Assembly (NCBI GenBank): GCA_946221915.1
Contig: CAMIKG010000010.1
Coordinates: forward strand, 1 to 64,000
Source of the DNA: an uncultured Erwinia sp.
GTDB lineage: Bacteria; Pseudomonadota; Gammaproteobacteria; Enterobacterales; Enterobacteriaceae
DNA length: 64,000 nt
Reading direction: 5' to 3'
The position numbers and the translations under genes were made by a program. Positions 53,296 to 62,366 of the stretch are shown here, in pieces. The notes under the pieces were generated by a model, which saw only the letters and a program-made list of their open reading frames with translations, did not search any database and was not told the origin of the DNA. How positions within the stretch are numbered: the first letter of the stretch is position 1; every line of letters starts with the position of its first letter.

Positions 53296-53504
53296 GCCTG
53301 CCTCCTGCCGTTCCGTTTGACTGCCGCGGACTGTATCACAGCGACATTGTGATTAAAATTCGCACAACCACTAATAAGTCTCCCGCCAGCGATCAAAAGC
53401 AAAATATGCGTGGAAGCTCGCAACAGGTGAACCGCCAGAAATGTGAGAAGAAGGAATAAACCGGAGGCTAAGGCGAAGCAGAGAGCGAGGTAGGGCAAGC
53501 AGCA

Positions 53505-53529
53505 ATAAAAAAGGCCGCTATGCGACCTT
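53505..53529 (-). terminator. Rho-independent terminator of the GNAT-ABC-monooxygenase operon
   Basis: On the minus strand AAGGTCGC and GCGGCCTT-type arms around ATAG are followed by six T. It lies 38 bp after the monooxygenase stop. Confidence 0.85.
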
Positions 53530-53566
53530 CCGGTTAGGTGATTTCACTATGCGGCAGAATCCGGCT

Positions 53567-54904
53567 TCAGGCCACGTCCTGCCGCCGGGTGGAAAACTGG
53601 TTTTCCGGCTCCGCCAGCCCGAGGTTGTCACGCAGCGTGTCGCCTTCATACTCCTGACGATAAAGGCCACGCTGCTGCAACAGCGGGATCACCTGATCGA
53701 CAAAGTCATCGAACGCCGTCGGGGTGCCGCCACGCACAATAAAGCCATCCGCAGCGCCCTGCAGGAACCAGTCGGCCAGCCCGTCCGCCACCTGCTGCGC
53801 CGTACCGAGGAAGCTGGGACGCGGTGTCGCCGCCTCCAGCGCCGCCTGGCGCAACGTCAGGCCACGTTCCTGCGCATTACGCTTGATGGTGTCGGTGGTG
53901 CTGCGGAAGCTGTTCTCCCCCAGCTCGCCGATCTGCGGGAAAGGCTCATCCAGCGGATACTGGCTGAAATCATGGTGCTCAAAGTAGCGGCCAATATACT
54001 CCAGCGCTTTCTCAATCGTGACCAGTTCCGCGGTCTGCTGGTAGCGGCGCTCCGCATCTTCCACACTGTCACCGATAATCACGCTGGTGCCCTGGAACAC
54101 GCGAATATCATCCGCATGGCGCCCGCGCGCCACCAGACGACGGCGCACATCTTCGCGAAACGCGCGCGCTTCTTCCAGCGTCTCCTGACGGGTATAAATC
54201 GCATCAGCCGCTTCCGCAGCAAAGGCTTTCCCGGCTTCCGATGCCCCGGCCTGGAACACTATCGGCCTGCCCTGCGGTGAGCGACCAACGTTAAGTGGCC
54301 CCTGTACCGAGAAGTATTTCCCTTTATGGTTCAGGGTGTGCAGCTTCGCAGGGTCAAAGAACTGTCCGCTGGCTTTGTCACGCACAAACGCATCCTCTTC
54401 CCACGAATCCCACAGCCCTTTCACAACCTCAAGGTATTCGCTGGCGACGCGGTAACGTTCGTCATGTTCCGGATGCTGCGCGCGGGAGAAATTTTTCGCC
54501 GAGCCCTCCAGCGGTGAGGTCACCACATTCCAGCCCGCGCGACCGCCGCTGAGATGGTCGAGGCTGGCGAACTGGCGCGCCACGGTGAAAGGTTCGCTGT
54601 AAGAAGTGGAGAGCGTCGCCACCAGGCCAATTTTCTGCGTCACCAGCGACAGTGCCGACAACAGGGTGATCGGTTCAAAGCGATTGAGGAAATGCGGTAT
54701 CGACTGTGGCGTGATATAGAGACCATCGGCAACAAACAGAAAATCAAACTTGCCCTGCTCCGCCTTACGCGCCAGCTGCTGCACAAAGTCGACATTGATG
54801 CTGGCATCGGCCTGCGCATCGGGATGACGCCAGGCGGACATATTTCCCGATGCGCCCTGAATGATTGCGCCGAGCCGCAGCTGGCGTTGAGTCTGACTCA
54901 TCAT
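53567..54904 (-). CDS. FMN-dependent LLM-class monooxygenase (NtaA/SnaA/DszA family)
   Basis: A 445-residue flavin monooxygenase of the bacterial luciferase-like fold, NtaA/SnaA/DszA/SoxA subgroup. Marks are FDFLFVADGLY, HLSGGRAGWNVVTS and RPIVFQAGASEAGKAFAAEAADAIY. Members use FMNH2 from a partner reductase to oxidise C-S or C-N bonds. It is the last gene of the operon; no flavin reductase gene is present, so a general one must serve. A second ATG at 54901 has a better-placed AAGGAG. Confidence 0.88.
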   Translation of the reverse strand: MMSQTQRQLRLGAIIQGASGNMSAWRHPDAQADASINVDFVQQLARKAEQGKFDFLFVADGLYITPQSIPHFLNRFEPITLLSALSLVTQKIGLVATLSTSYSEPFTVARQFASLDHLSGGRAGWNVVTSPLEGSAKNFSRAQHPEHDERYRVASEYLEVVKGLWDSWEEDAFVRDKASGQFFDPAKLHTLNHKGKYFSVQGPLNVGRSPQGRPIVFQAGASEAGKAFAAEAADAIYTRQETLEEARAFREDVRRRLVARGRHADDIRVFQGTSVIIGDSVEDAERRYQQTAELVTIEKALEYIGRYFEHHDFSQYPLDEPFPQIGELGENSFRSTTDTIKRNAQERGLTLRQAALEAATPRPSFLGTAQQVADGLADWFLQGAADGFIVRGGTPTAFDDFVDQVIPLLQQRGLYRQEYEGDTLRDNLGLAEPENQFSTRRQDVA

Positions 54905-54919
54905 GCTCTCCTTGTGAGG

Positions 54920-56527
54920 TTAAATGTGCGGCTGCCAGTCGGGTAACACCGGCAGCGCCTGAAGCAGTTTTTGCGTCCACGCATGGCGCGGCGCATCGAA
55001 TACCTGGCGAATATCGCCACTCTCCACCACCTGACCGTTTTGCATCACCAGCACACGATCGGCGAGATGCTGGATTACCCCCAGATCGTGGGAGATAAAC
55101 AGCAGTGCGGTTCCGTGCTCAGCCTGCATCTCCGCCAGCAGGTCGAGCACCTGCGCCTGCACCGACACATCCAGCGCGCTGACCGGCTCATCGGCTACCA
55201 GCAGCGCCGGGTTAGGGGCAAACGCGCGGGCAATGGCAACACGCTGACGCTGACCGCCGGAAAGATGGCGCGGATAGCGCTGCAGAAAACGGTCGCCGAG
55301 CTGGACTTCATCCAGTAACTGGCGCACACGCTGTCGCCGGGCATCGCCATAGATGCCCGCGCTGTCGAGGCTTTCGCCGATGATTTTTTCCACGGTGTAG
55401 CGCGGATCGAAGGAACTGAACGGGTCCTGCGCAATCAGCTGCAGCCGCGCACGGCGGGCGCGGCGCGCTTTCTCGTCAAGATGATCCCAGCGGCTGCCTT
55501 CCAGCAGCAGCGTGCCGCTGTCCGGCTCGGTCAGTCCCATAACCACTTTCACCAGCGAGGTTTTGCCGGAGCCGGACTCGCCCACCACGCCCAGCGTTTC
55601 CCCGGCATGCAGAGTGAAGTGAATATTGTTCAGCACCTGGCGATCGCCATACGCTTTGTTGAGGCCGATAGCTTCCAGCAGCGGCGTGGCGGAAGGTGCT
55701 GGCCGCGGCGGCAGTGGTGTCGGCTGCGCCGAACTGAGCCGCAGGCCGCGCGTGGCGGGCGTCGGCACCGCACGCAGCAGGCGCCGGGTCCAGCTATGCT
55801 GCGGCCGGCTCAACAACGGGCCGCTGACGCCCTGCTCCACCACCTCGCCATCACGCATCACCAGCACGCGATCCGCCAGCTCCGCCACCACTGCCAGATC
55901 GTGGCTGATCAGCAGCAGCGCGTGACCATCACGACGGCGCTGCGCCAGCAGCTGCAGGATCTGCCGCTGAACGGTCATATCCAGCGCCGTGGTCGGTTCA
56001 TCGGCAATCAGCAGCGCCGGGCTGCCCGCCAGAGCCGTGGCGATCAGCGCACGCTGACGCTGGCCTCCGGAGAGCTGGTGCGGATAACGCGCCAGACGGC
56101 TTTCCGCATCAGCGATCCCCGCCACCTTCAGCAGCGCCACACTCTGTTGCTGCAACGCGCTTTTATCGCGCTGCCCGGTGGCCTGCAGTGCATCCGCCAG
56201 CTGCTGGCCGATACGGCGTAACGGATCGAGCGACACCAGCGCATCCTGCAATACATAGCCGATTCGTCGCCCGCGCAGCGCGCGCCACTGCTGACGGCTG
56301 GCGTGCAGCATGTCCTGTCCTTCGATCACGAAACGATCCGCGCTCAGCGTCGCCTCCGGCGGTAACAGTCCCAGCAGACTGCGCGCCGTCAGGGTTTTAC
56401 CGGAGCCGGATTCGCCCACCAGCGCCACCGATTCGCCCGGCCACACCTGCAGGTTGAGGTTTTTGACCACCGGCTGGGCGCCAAAACGGATGGTGAGATT
56501 CTGGATATCAATCACCGGCTGGCTCAT
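54920..56527 (-). CDS. Dual-domain ABC transporter ATPase (peptide/nickel type)
   Basis: A 535-residue protein with two ABC domains: GESGSGKTLTARSLLG with LSGGQRQRALIATALAG and LLIADEPTTALD, then GESGSGKTSLVKVVMG with LSGGQRQRVAIARAFAP and LLVADEPVSALD. The ATG at 56527 overlaps the upstream permease stop by 4 bp; the frame continues to 56626 inside that gene and is not used. Confidence 0.92.
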   Translation of the reverse strand: MSQPVIDIQNLTIRFGAQPVVKNLNLQVWPGESVALVGESGSGKTLTARSLLGLLPPEATLSADRFVIEGQDMLHASRQQWRALRGRRIGYVLQDALVSLDPLRRIGQQLADALQATGQRDKSALQQQSVALLKVAGIADAESRLARYPHQLSGGQRQRALIATALAGSPALLIADEPTTALDMTVQRQILQLLAQRRRDGHALLLISHDLAVVAELADRVLVMRDGEVVEQGVSGPLLSRPQHSWTRRLLRAVPTPATRGLRLSSAQPTPLPPRPAPSATPLLEAIGLNKAYGDRQVLNNIHFTLHAGETLGVVGESGSGKTSLVKVVMGLTEPDSGTLLLEGSRWDHLDEKARRARRARLQLIAQDPFSSFDPRYTVEKIIGESLDSAGIYGDARRQRVRQLLDEVQLGDRFLQRYPRHLSGGQRQRVAIARAFAPNPALLVADEPVSALDVSVQAQVLDLLAEMQAEHGTALLFISHDLGVIQHLADRVLVMQNGQVVESGDIRQVFDAPRHAWTQKLLQALPVLPDWQPHI

Positions 56528-57357
56528 GCTGACCTCCCCTCGAAACGCGCCTGCCAGTAACGGCCCAGCGTATTTACCGCCACCACCGTCAGAGTGATGA
56601 ACACCCCCGGCCAGACAGCGATCCACCAGGCGTTACGCAGATAGTTACGCCCCTCCGCCAGCATCAGCCCCCATTCAGCGGTGGGCGGCTGCGGGCCCAT
56701 GCCAAGGAAACTGAGTCCGGCGGTACCGATAATCGCCGTGCCCAGCCCCAGCGTCGCCAGCGCCGGAACCTGCGCAATGGCGTGCGGCAGAATATGGCGC
56801 AGGATCAGCGTCAGACGCGACAGGCCGAAGGTGCGCGCCTGCTCGACATAACCGGAGGACATCACCGTGAAGGTCTGCGCCCGCACCACGCGGGCAAAGC
56901 GCGGCACCGACGCCACGCCCAGGGCAATAATCAGGTTGTTGGTGCCAGGCCCGGAAAAGGCAATCAGCATCAACGCCAGCAGCAGATCGGGAAAGGCGGA
57001 AATGACATCGACGGCACGACTGAGCAGTTCATCCACTACGCCGCGCGCCAGCGCCGCCAGCAGCCCCAGCAGGGTTCCCACGACGACCGCCAGCGTCATC
57101 GCGGCGATGCTGATCAGCAGCGAATAGCGGCTGCCGTAGATGATGCGTGTCAGCAGATCGCGCCCCAGCTGATCGGTGCCCAGCCAGTGCTGCGCCGACG
57201 GTGGCAACTGGGCATTGAGCGGATCGGCCAGCAGCGGATCGCTGTGACTCAGCCAGCCTGGCGCCACCACTGCCAGCGCCACCAGCAGCAGAAAACTCAG
57301 CGCCGCCCACACGGCCAGCGGCAGTGCGGCAGGCAGACGCAACAGTAATGCGCTCAT
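56524..57357 (-). CDS. ABC transporter permease (DppC type), second system
   Basis: A 277-residue permease with LGTDQLGRDLLTRIIYGSR and the EAA loop ARTFGLSRLTLILRHILPHA. The ATG at 57357 overlaps the preceding gene by 4 bp; the frame reaches 57393 but starts inside that gene. Confidence 0.92.
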   Translation of the reverse strand: MSALLLRLPAALPLAVWAALSFLLLVALAVVAPGWLSHSDPLLADPLNAQLPPSAQHWLGTDQLGRDLLTRIIYGSRYSLLISIAAMTLAVVVGTLLGLLAALARGVVDELLSRAVDVISAFPDLLLALMLIAFSGPGTNNLIIALGVASVPRFARVVRAQTFTVMSSGYVEQARTFGLSRLTLILRHILPHAIAQVPALATLGLGTAIIGTAGLSFLGMGPQPPTAEWGLMLAEGRNYLRNAWWIAVWPGVFITLTVVAVNTLGRYWQARFEGRSA

Positions 57358-58349
57358 CGTTGCCCCTCCCCGCGCAGGCGTGGATCGATCCACAGCGCCA
57401 GAATATCCACCAGCGTACTCATCACCACGTAAATCAGCGCCGACAGGATCGCCACCGCCAGCACCACCGGCAGATCTTTCGCCAGCACGGCATCCACCGT
57501 CAGCTTGCCGAGACCAGGACGGCCAAACACCTGTTCGGTGATCACCGCGCCGCTCAGCAGGCCGCCCACCAGCCAGCCAGTCAGCGTCACGGCGGGCAGC
57601 GCCGCGTGGCGCAGCGCATGGCGCAAACGAATGGTCGTTTCGCCCACGCCCCAGGCGCGCAGCGTCAGGGTAAACGGCGCTTCCAGCGCCTGCTCCAGTT
57701 CACGCCGTAAGACCTGCGCCACCACCGCCCCCTGCGCCAGTCCCAGCGCCAGGGCGGGCAGCACCAGAGATGACAGCTGGCGGTCGCCCGCCACCGGGAA
57801 CCAGCGCAGGGTAAAGCTGAAGATAAACAGCAACACGATACCCATCCAGAACGATGGCGTGGAAGCCAGCAGCAGCTCCAGCCCATTCGCCACGCGGCGT
57901 CCCCAGCGGCGATGGGCAGTGGTGACCGCCATCGCCACCGCAAACAGTACGCTGACCAGCAGCGCCGCCAGCGTCAGTTTCAGCGTCGGCCACAGCTGTG
58001 ACATCAGCAGTTGGCTGACATCGCTGTTGAGGATATAGGAACGGCCAAGATCGCCGTGCAGCACCCGCCACAGGTAGTTGAGATACTGCAGCCACAGCGG
58101 ATCGTTGAGTCCCCACTCGGCACGGATCGCCGCCTCAATGGCCGGTGTACGCACCTGCTCGCCAATCAGCAGGCTGACAATATCGCCCGGCGCCAGATGC
58201 ACGCCAAGAAACGCCAGCGATACCGCCGCCCACAGCACCAGCACGCCGCCAAGCAAGCGACCGCTGATGCGCCGCACCAGCACATTACGCCACAGTGGCG
58301 GTCGCCGCTCCCGCTGCGGACGGGTTACCATGCTCTCCAGAAGACTCAT
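57354..58349 (-). CDS. ABC transporter permease (DppB type), second system
   Basis: A 331-residue permease with LAPGDIVSLL in the N-terminal loop and LRAWGVGETTIRLRHALRHA as the EAA motif. The N-terminal 25 residues are polar and basic, longer than usual. It follows the binding-protein gene after 15 bp. Confidence 0.92.
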   Translation of the reverse strand: MSLLESMVTRPQRERRPPLWRNVLVRRISGRLLGGVLVLWAAVSLAFLGVHLAPGDIVSLLIGEQVRTPAIEAAIRAEWGLNDPLWLQYLNYLWRVLHGDLGRSYILNSDVSQLLMSQLWPTLKLTLAALLVSVLFAVAMAVTTAHRRWGRRVANGLELLLASTPSFWMGIVLLFIFSFTLRWFPVAGDRQLSSLVLPALALGLAQGAVVAQVLRRELEQALEAPFTLTLRAWGVGETTIRLRHALRHAALPAVTLTGWLVGGLLSGAVITEQVFGRPGLGKLTVDAVLAKDLPVVLAVAILSALIYVVMSTLVDILALWIDPRLRGEGQR

Positions 58350-58364
58350 GCGATCCTCCCCGGT

Positions 58365-59981
58365 TTAGTGGTCACTCAGCCAGACGTCATAGGCGTTCTC
58401 TGGCATCTGTTTAAAGCTGCGGAAACCGACGCCGTGCACATAGCTGGCGGCGGCAATCTGGTCTTCCGGCTCATACAGCGGCACCGCCAGCGCCTGATCC
58501 AACAGCGCATAGTCCTGCAACTCGCTGTAGAACTGGCGGCGCTGCGCGTTATCCAGCGTGCTGGCCGCCTGATCGAGCCACTGATTGATTTGCGGACTGT
58601 TGACGCGGCTGTAGTTGATCGCCCCACCGGCATTCACCGGACGGTAGTGGTTCTCGATATCAATGCCGTCAGTCTCGGTATTGGAGTTGGCGATGGAACC
58701 GAACTTGCCGGTTTTACGCACTTCGGCATAGGTACCGGAATCGACATAGCGCAGCTTCAGCTCAACGCCGAGACGCTGGCGTGCCTGCGCCTGAATCGCC
58801 TGCAGCAGCACGTCGCGCTGGTCGCGTACCGTCGCCTGCGCCTGAATAATCTCCACGCTCAGACGCTCACCGTTTTTGCTGCGGAAGCCCTCGCTGTCGC
58901 GAGTTTGCCAGCCCGCTTCATCCAGCAGCTTGTTGGCCGCCTGCGGATTGTTGCCGTACTTACCTTCCAGCGCGTTGTTGTACAGCGGATCAACCGGCGA
59001 GGTGATGCCCCAGGCGCGGGTGCGTTCACCGCGATAGACCGACTTAAGAATCGGGTCGATATCCAGCCCCTGCAGCAGCGCCCTGCGCACCTGCACATCC
59101 TGCGTCGGGCCATACTCCACGTTGAGGAACAGGGAGTAAGGCGTACCGGCATTCAGCGCATGCTGGTAGCTGAAGTCAGGGTTGTCCTTAAATTCGCCGG
59201 CATCGTTACCGGAGATACCTTCAATCACATCCAGCTGGCCGGAGAGCAGCGCGCCGGTGCGCACCGAAGACTCCGGCAGGAAGCGGTAAGTCACGCGATC
59301 CAGATACGCCGGGCCCTGATGCTGCGCCGTGGCAGGCGCCCAGTAGTAATGCGGATTCTTCACGAAGGTGACCTGCTGCCCTTTCTCATAATTTTCGAGG
59401 ATAAAAGGCCCGGTACCGGCTATCTCTTTACCGCCTGATTTCAGCTGCGGTGACGTCCAGCTGGCGGGCGCGAGGATTTTCAGCGAAGCGGCAAACGACA
59501 GGAACGGTGTGTAACTCTGTTTCAGGTTGATCACCACGCTGTACTCATCCGGGGTTTCCACGCTGGCGATACGTGCGCCCATTGCGCACAGGCTGGAACC
59601 GGCGCAGTAAGCGGCATCCTGGGTATGGCGGAAGTTCTCCGCTACCGCTGCCGCGTTCAGCTTCTCGCCGTTGGAAAAGGTCACATCACGCCGCAGAGTA
59701 AAGCGATACGTTTTGTTGTCGGCGCTGGCTTCGTATTTTTCCGCCAGCCACGGCACATAGCTGCCGTCCGCTTTGCGCGCCAGCAGCGATTCCCAGACGG
59801 CACGCAGCACCACTTCCGCTTTCGACTGGCCGTTCAGCTGCGGGTTAAAGGGTGCAGGCTCGGTCTCCACGCCCCAGGTGAGACTGCCGCCGCTGCGCGG
59901 TTGTTCGGCTGCGACAAGATAAGGTGCGCTTCCCAGCAGGCAGGTGAAACCCAGCGCAAGGGTAATGACATTCGCTTTCAT
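58365..59981 (-). CDS. ABC transporter substrate-binding protein (SBP_bac_5), second system
   Basis: A 538-residue periplasmic binding protein with a Sec signal peptide ending near YLVAA-E. Family segments are WGVETEPAPFNPQLNGQ, YRFTLRRDVTFSNGEKLNA and ALLQGLDIDPILKSVYRG. The ligand is not known. The linked acetyltransferase and monooxygenase suggest a modified amino acid or a sulfur compound and not a plain peptide. Confidence 0.92.
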   Translation of the reverse strand: MKANVITLALGFTCLLGSAPYLVAAEQPRSGGSLTWGVETEPAPFNPQLNGQSKAEVVLRAVWESLLARKADGSYVPWLAEKYEASADNKTYRFTLRRDVTFSNGEKLNAAAVAENFRHTQDAAYCAGSSLCAMGARIASVETPDEYSVVINLKQSYTPFLSFAASLKILAPASWTSPQLKSGGKEIAGTGPFILENYEKGQQVTFVKNPHYYWAPATAQHQGPAYLDRVTYRFLPESSVRTGALLSGQLDVIEGISGNDAGEFKDNPDFSYQHALNAGTPYSLFLNVEYGPTQDVQVRRALLQGLDIDPILKSVYRGERTRAWGITSPVDPLYNNALEGKYGNNPQAANKLLDEAGWQTRDSEGFRSKNGERLSVEIIQAQATVRDQRDVLLQAIQAQARQRLGVELKLRYVDSGTYAEVRKTGKFGSIANSNTETDGIDIENHYRPVNAGGAINYSRVNSPQINQWLDQAASTLDNAQRRQFYSELQDYALLDQALAVPLYEPEDQIAAASYVHGVGFRSFKQMPENAYDVWLSDH

Positions 59982-60025
59982 AGTGTCCTTGTTCGTTGCA
60001 GGTGTATTATTTTTTTATGCCTGAA

Positions 60026-60559
60026 TCAGGCGGAACGCGCCGTGGCGGCGACAGTCAGTAATTCCGTATCAGCGAAATCTTTCTTTAAAAATACCAGCGC
60101 TTCGCCTAATGGATTATCGCGCCAGTAAAAAGGCTGATAGCCATGGCGTTGATAAAAATGGCTTAACCAGGGATGATTAATCGCCGTCGCTAAATAAACG
60201 CCGGGCGCTTTTAACGTTGCCTGCAATAACTCCTCTTCTGCCCAGGCTAATATTTCCCGGCCATAGCCCTGCCCTTTAAAATCGGGGTCGACGGCCAGCC
60301 AGTGAATAAAAGGCAGCGCAGCGGGAGCGCGATCGTCCTGTGACCAGGGGAAACGCACTGTGACGGTCGCCACTGCCCGCTGCCATTTGCGCAACACCAG
60401 CACCGTCTCCTGCTCAATGGTGGCACGTACTTTTTCGACCGTTCCCTGCGTAATGGTAAAGCGGATATTCAGCGCCTCCAGCGAAGCATAGGCGCGCTGG
60501 AGCAAGGCGAAGATCTCTTCTGCGTCTTCGGGTTTTGCCACCTGAATGGACTGACTCAT
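60026..60559 (-). CDS. GNAT-family N-acetyltransferase
   Basis: A 177-residue GNAT. The acetyl-CoA motif A reads LAVDPDFKGQGYGREILAWAEEE (Q/RxxGxG/A form) and HFYQRHGYQPFYW marks motif B. It is the first gene of the operon, 44 bp before the binding protein. AAGGAG lies 8 bases before the ATG. In B. subtilis, operons for S-substituted cysteines combine an acetyltransferase, an LLM monooxygenase and a transporter, as here; the substrate is otherwise unknown. Confidence 0.85.
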   Translation of the reverse strand: MSQSIQVAKPEDAEEIFALLQRAYASLEALNIRFTITQGTVEKVRATIEQETVLVLRKWQRAVATVTVRFPWSQDDRAPAALPFIHWLAVDPDFKGQGYGREILAWAEEELLQATLKAPGVYLATAINHPWLSHFYQRHGYQPFYWRDNPLGEALVFLKKDFADTELLTVAATARSA

Positions 60560-60735
60560 ATTGCCGGCTCCTTAATTTAATCACCGGAGAATTATTAAAA
60601 TTCGGTGAATTAAATGTAAACCGATAATAGTGGCAATGGATTTGTTAAAACTGGCAATAAATAAAGGCGGGAAAATAAATCTGTGCTGCGCATATCGAAA
60701 TAACAATTTCGGCAATGGCAAATATATCGCCGTAT

Positions 60736-60766
60736 TCTGCTGGCATTCATCATGACTGCCAGCAGA
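60736..60766 (-). terminator. Perfect 10-bp-stem hairpin downstream of the DAO gene
   Basis: The arms TCTGCTGGCA and TGCCAGCAGA enclose an 11-base loop. It starts 33 bp after the stop of the minus-strand oxidase gene. No T-run follows. It separates that gene from the GNAT operon, whose own promoter probably lies in the AT-rich stretch 60580-60720. Confidence 0.55.
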
Positions 60767-60799
60767 CGAAATGAAAAGGTTAAAGCGAAATCTGGCCGC

Positions 60800-61984
60800 T
60801 TACTGTGCGGCCGGGAAATGCAGGGTGGGAAACGGCGGAAAATCCTGCGCTGATTTGCCCAGTAAACGGTCCGGGGCGAAATCGCGCAATAGCGCCGGAC
60901 GCTGCTCCTGCAGTACCTCTTCCGCCACCAGCCGCCCCAGCAGCGGCGCCAGCGTGATGCCGCTGTGGGTCACCAGCAGATACACCCGGCGCTGCGGCGT
61001 GACATAACCGATGCCCGGCAGGCCATCGGCCGGCCGCGAACGCTGCCCCACCGCGATACGCTCAATCTGCGCCGCGCCGCTGCTGGCAAACAGCCGCCGG
61101 TAACGCGCGAGGATCTCCTGGCCGACAGAACCGTTGATGGCGGCGGGTGCCGCGGGATTAGCCTGGCTGTCGAGATCGGTGGCCTGCAGCAACAGACGCC
61201 CGCCGCCATCGGGACGTACATTCAGTTCCGGGGTGATCAGATTGGCCTGCAGCTGCGTCAGCTGCGGGAAGGTGTAAGCCAGAAAACCGCAGGCGATTTT
61301 ATCTGGCAGGTTGGCATCAATCATCGCCAGTTGCAGTCCCAGCCGCGCCATCAGCTCCGGCGACCAGCGTCCGGTAGCGAGTACCACTTCATCACCCTGC
61401 CAGCTTGTGCCATCCGCCAGCTGCAGCGTCACGCCGTGCGACTGCTCGTTGATATCAATGATGTCGCTGCCGCTGTGCAGCGTGGCGCCCAGTTCACGCG
61501 CTTCGGCCCATAGCCGGGCAAGAAATATCGTCGGGTATAACAGGCATTCCGAGGGGAAAAACCAGAGATCGCCCGCACGCGGATCGATGCGAATTTCCGG
61601 CACCCTGCGCTGCAGCTGCTGCCGGGTGATCGGCTCTGCCGGATAATCCAGCTGCTGCAGCTTCGCCACGCGATCGGCCAGCCGCTGCTGAGCGACACTG
61701 TCGACCGCCCACTCATAGGTGCCGGTCTCTATCAGCCAGCGCCCTTCCGACGTGGTGCTGTGCTGCAGCTGTTTATGTTCGTCCACCGCCGCCGCGTTTA
61801 ACCGATGGTAGCTTTCGGGCATCTTGCCATTCGAGTTAACCCAGGCGAACGTGGTGCTGCTGGTACCTGCGCCGGGGTAGCTGCGTTCAAAAATCGTCAC
61901 TTCAGCGCCCTGTAACGCCAGCGAACGGGCAACAGACAGCCCCAGCACGCCCGCACCAATCACAGCAATTTTCTTTACCGCCAT
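60800..61984 (-). CDS. FAD-dependent DAO-family oxidoreductase
   Basis: A 394-residue flavoenzyme of the D-amino acid oxidase/DadA group. The FAD-binding motif VIGAGVLGLSVARSLALQGAEVTIFE opens the protein, and GTSSTTFAWVNSNGK follows. Near the C-terminus, RSRPADGLPGIGY and THSGITLAPLLG are typical. It oxidises an amine next to a carboxylate, but the substrate is unknown. It lies 240 bp upstream of the GNAT operon on the same strand, so a shared pathway is plausible but not shown. AGGAG lies 10 bases before the ATG. Confidence 0.85.
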   Translation of the reverse strand: MAVKKIAVIGAGVLGLSVARSLALQGAEVTIFERSYPGAGTSSTTFAWVNSNGKMPESYHRLNAAAVDEHKQLQHSTTSEGRWLIETGTYEWAVDSVAQQRLADRVAKLQQLDYPAEPITRQQLQRRVPEIRIDPRAGDLWFFPSECLLYPTIFLARLWAEARELGATLHSGSDIIDINEQSHGVTLQLADGTSWQGDEVVLATGRWSPELMARLGLQLAMIDANLPDKIACGFLAYTFPQLTQLQANLITPELNVRPDGGGRLLLQATDLDSQANPAAPAAINGSVGQEILARYRRLFASSGAAQIERIAVGQRSRPADGLPGIGYVTPQRRVYLLVTHSGITLAPLLGRLVAEEVLQEQRPALLRDFAPDRLLGKSAQDFPPFPTLHFPAAQ

Positions 61985-62073
61985 GCTTCTTTTACTCCTG
62001 TTTTCTCACGCTACGCAGCAGTCAGGGATAAAACAATTTTTAGCAGACAGCAACTTCTCTCTCGCTAAGCAAC

Positions 62074-62096
62074 AAAATGTTATATCATCACAACTC
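62074..62096 (+). promoter_or_regulatory. Zur-box-like site
   Basis: AAAATGTTATA-T-CATCACAACTC matches the left half of the E. coli Zur consensus (GAAATGTTATA) in 10 of 11 positions and the right half (TATAACATTTC) in 7 of 11. It lies 30 bp upstream of the small Cys-rich protein gene and 90 bp upstream of the divergent DAO gene. Two CobW-type GTPases next door support a zinc link. Confidence 0.55.
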
Positions 62097-62125
62097 TTAG
62101 TGCTTAGCGTGAGAAAGGAGGACGT

Positions 62126-62365
62126 GTGAACAAATATTTTTCGCTGGTGGTGCTGTCGCTGATAGCCAGTAAAGCCAGCGCATTTCAGGCCAAAACCGCG
62201 TTTACAGAGAGCAGTGAGCCACAGGTTCCAGGCGAAGTGACCGCGCCATTTTTAGGTTTTCACGCGCTGGATTCGCAAACCATTCACCCGGGCACCTGTG
62301 ATGCCGTTTCGGTGAACGGCTGTGGCTGTCCGTTCTGCGTGCAGCTGCGTAACAGCGGCCGCTGA
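62126..62365 (+). CDS. Small secreted Cys-rich protein of unknown function
   Basis: A 79-residue protein with a short signal peptide (cleavage near SKASA-F) and a mature part of about 60 residues. It ends in a Cys cluster, CDAVSVNGCGCPFCVQLRN (C-x8-C-x-C-x2-C). Four cysteines near the end could bind zinc or copper, or form disulfides. The GTG start at 62126 has AAAGGAGG five to seven bases upstream, a very strong ribosome site. It is convergent with the G3E GTPase gene, only one base apart. I do not recognise the family. Confidence 0.7.
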   Translation: MNKYFSLVVLSLIASKASAFQAKTAFTESSEPQVPGEVTAPFLGFHALDSQTIHPGTCDAVSVNGCGCPFCVQLRNSGR

Positions 62366-62366
62366 T

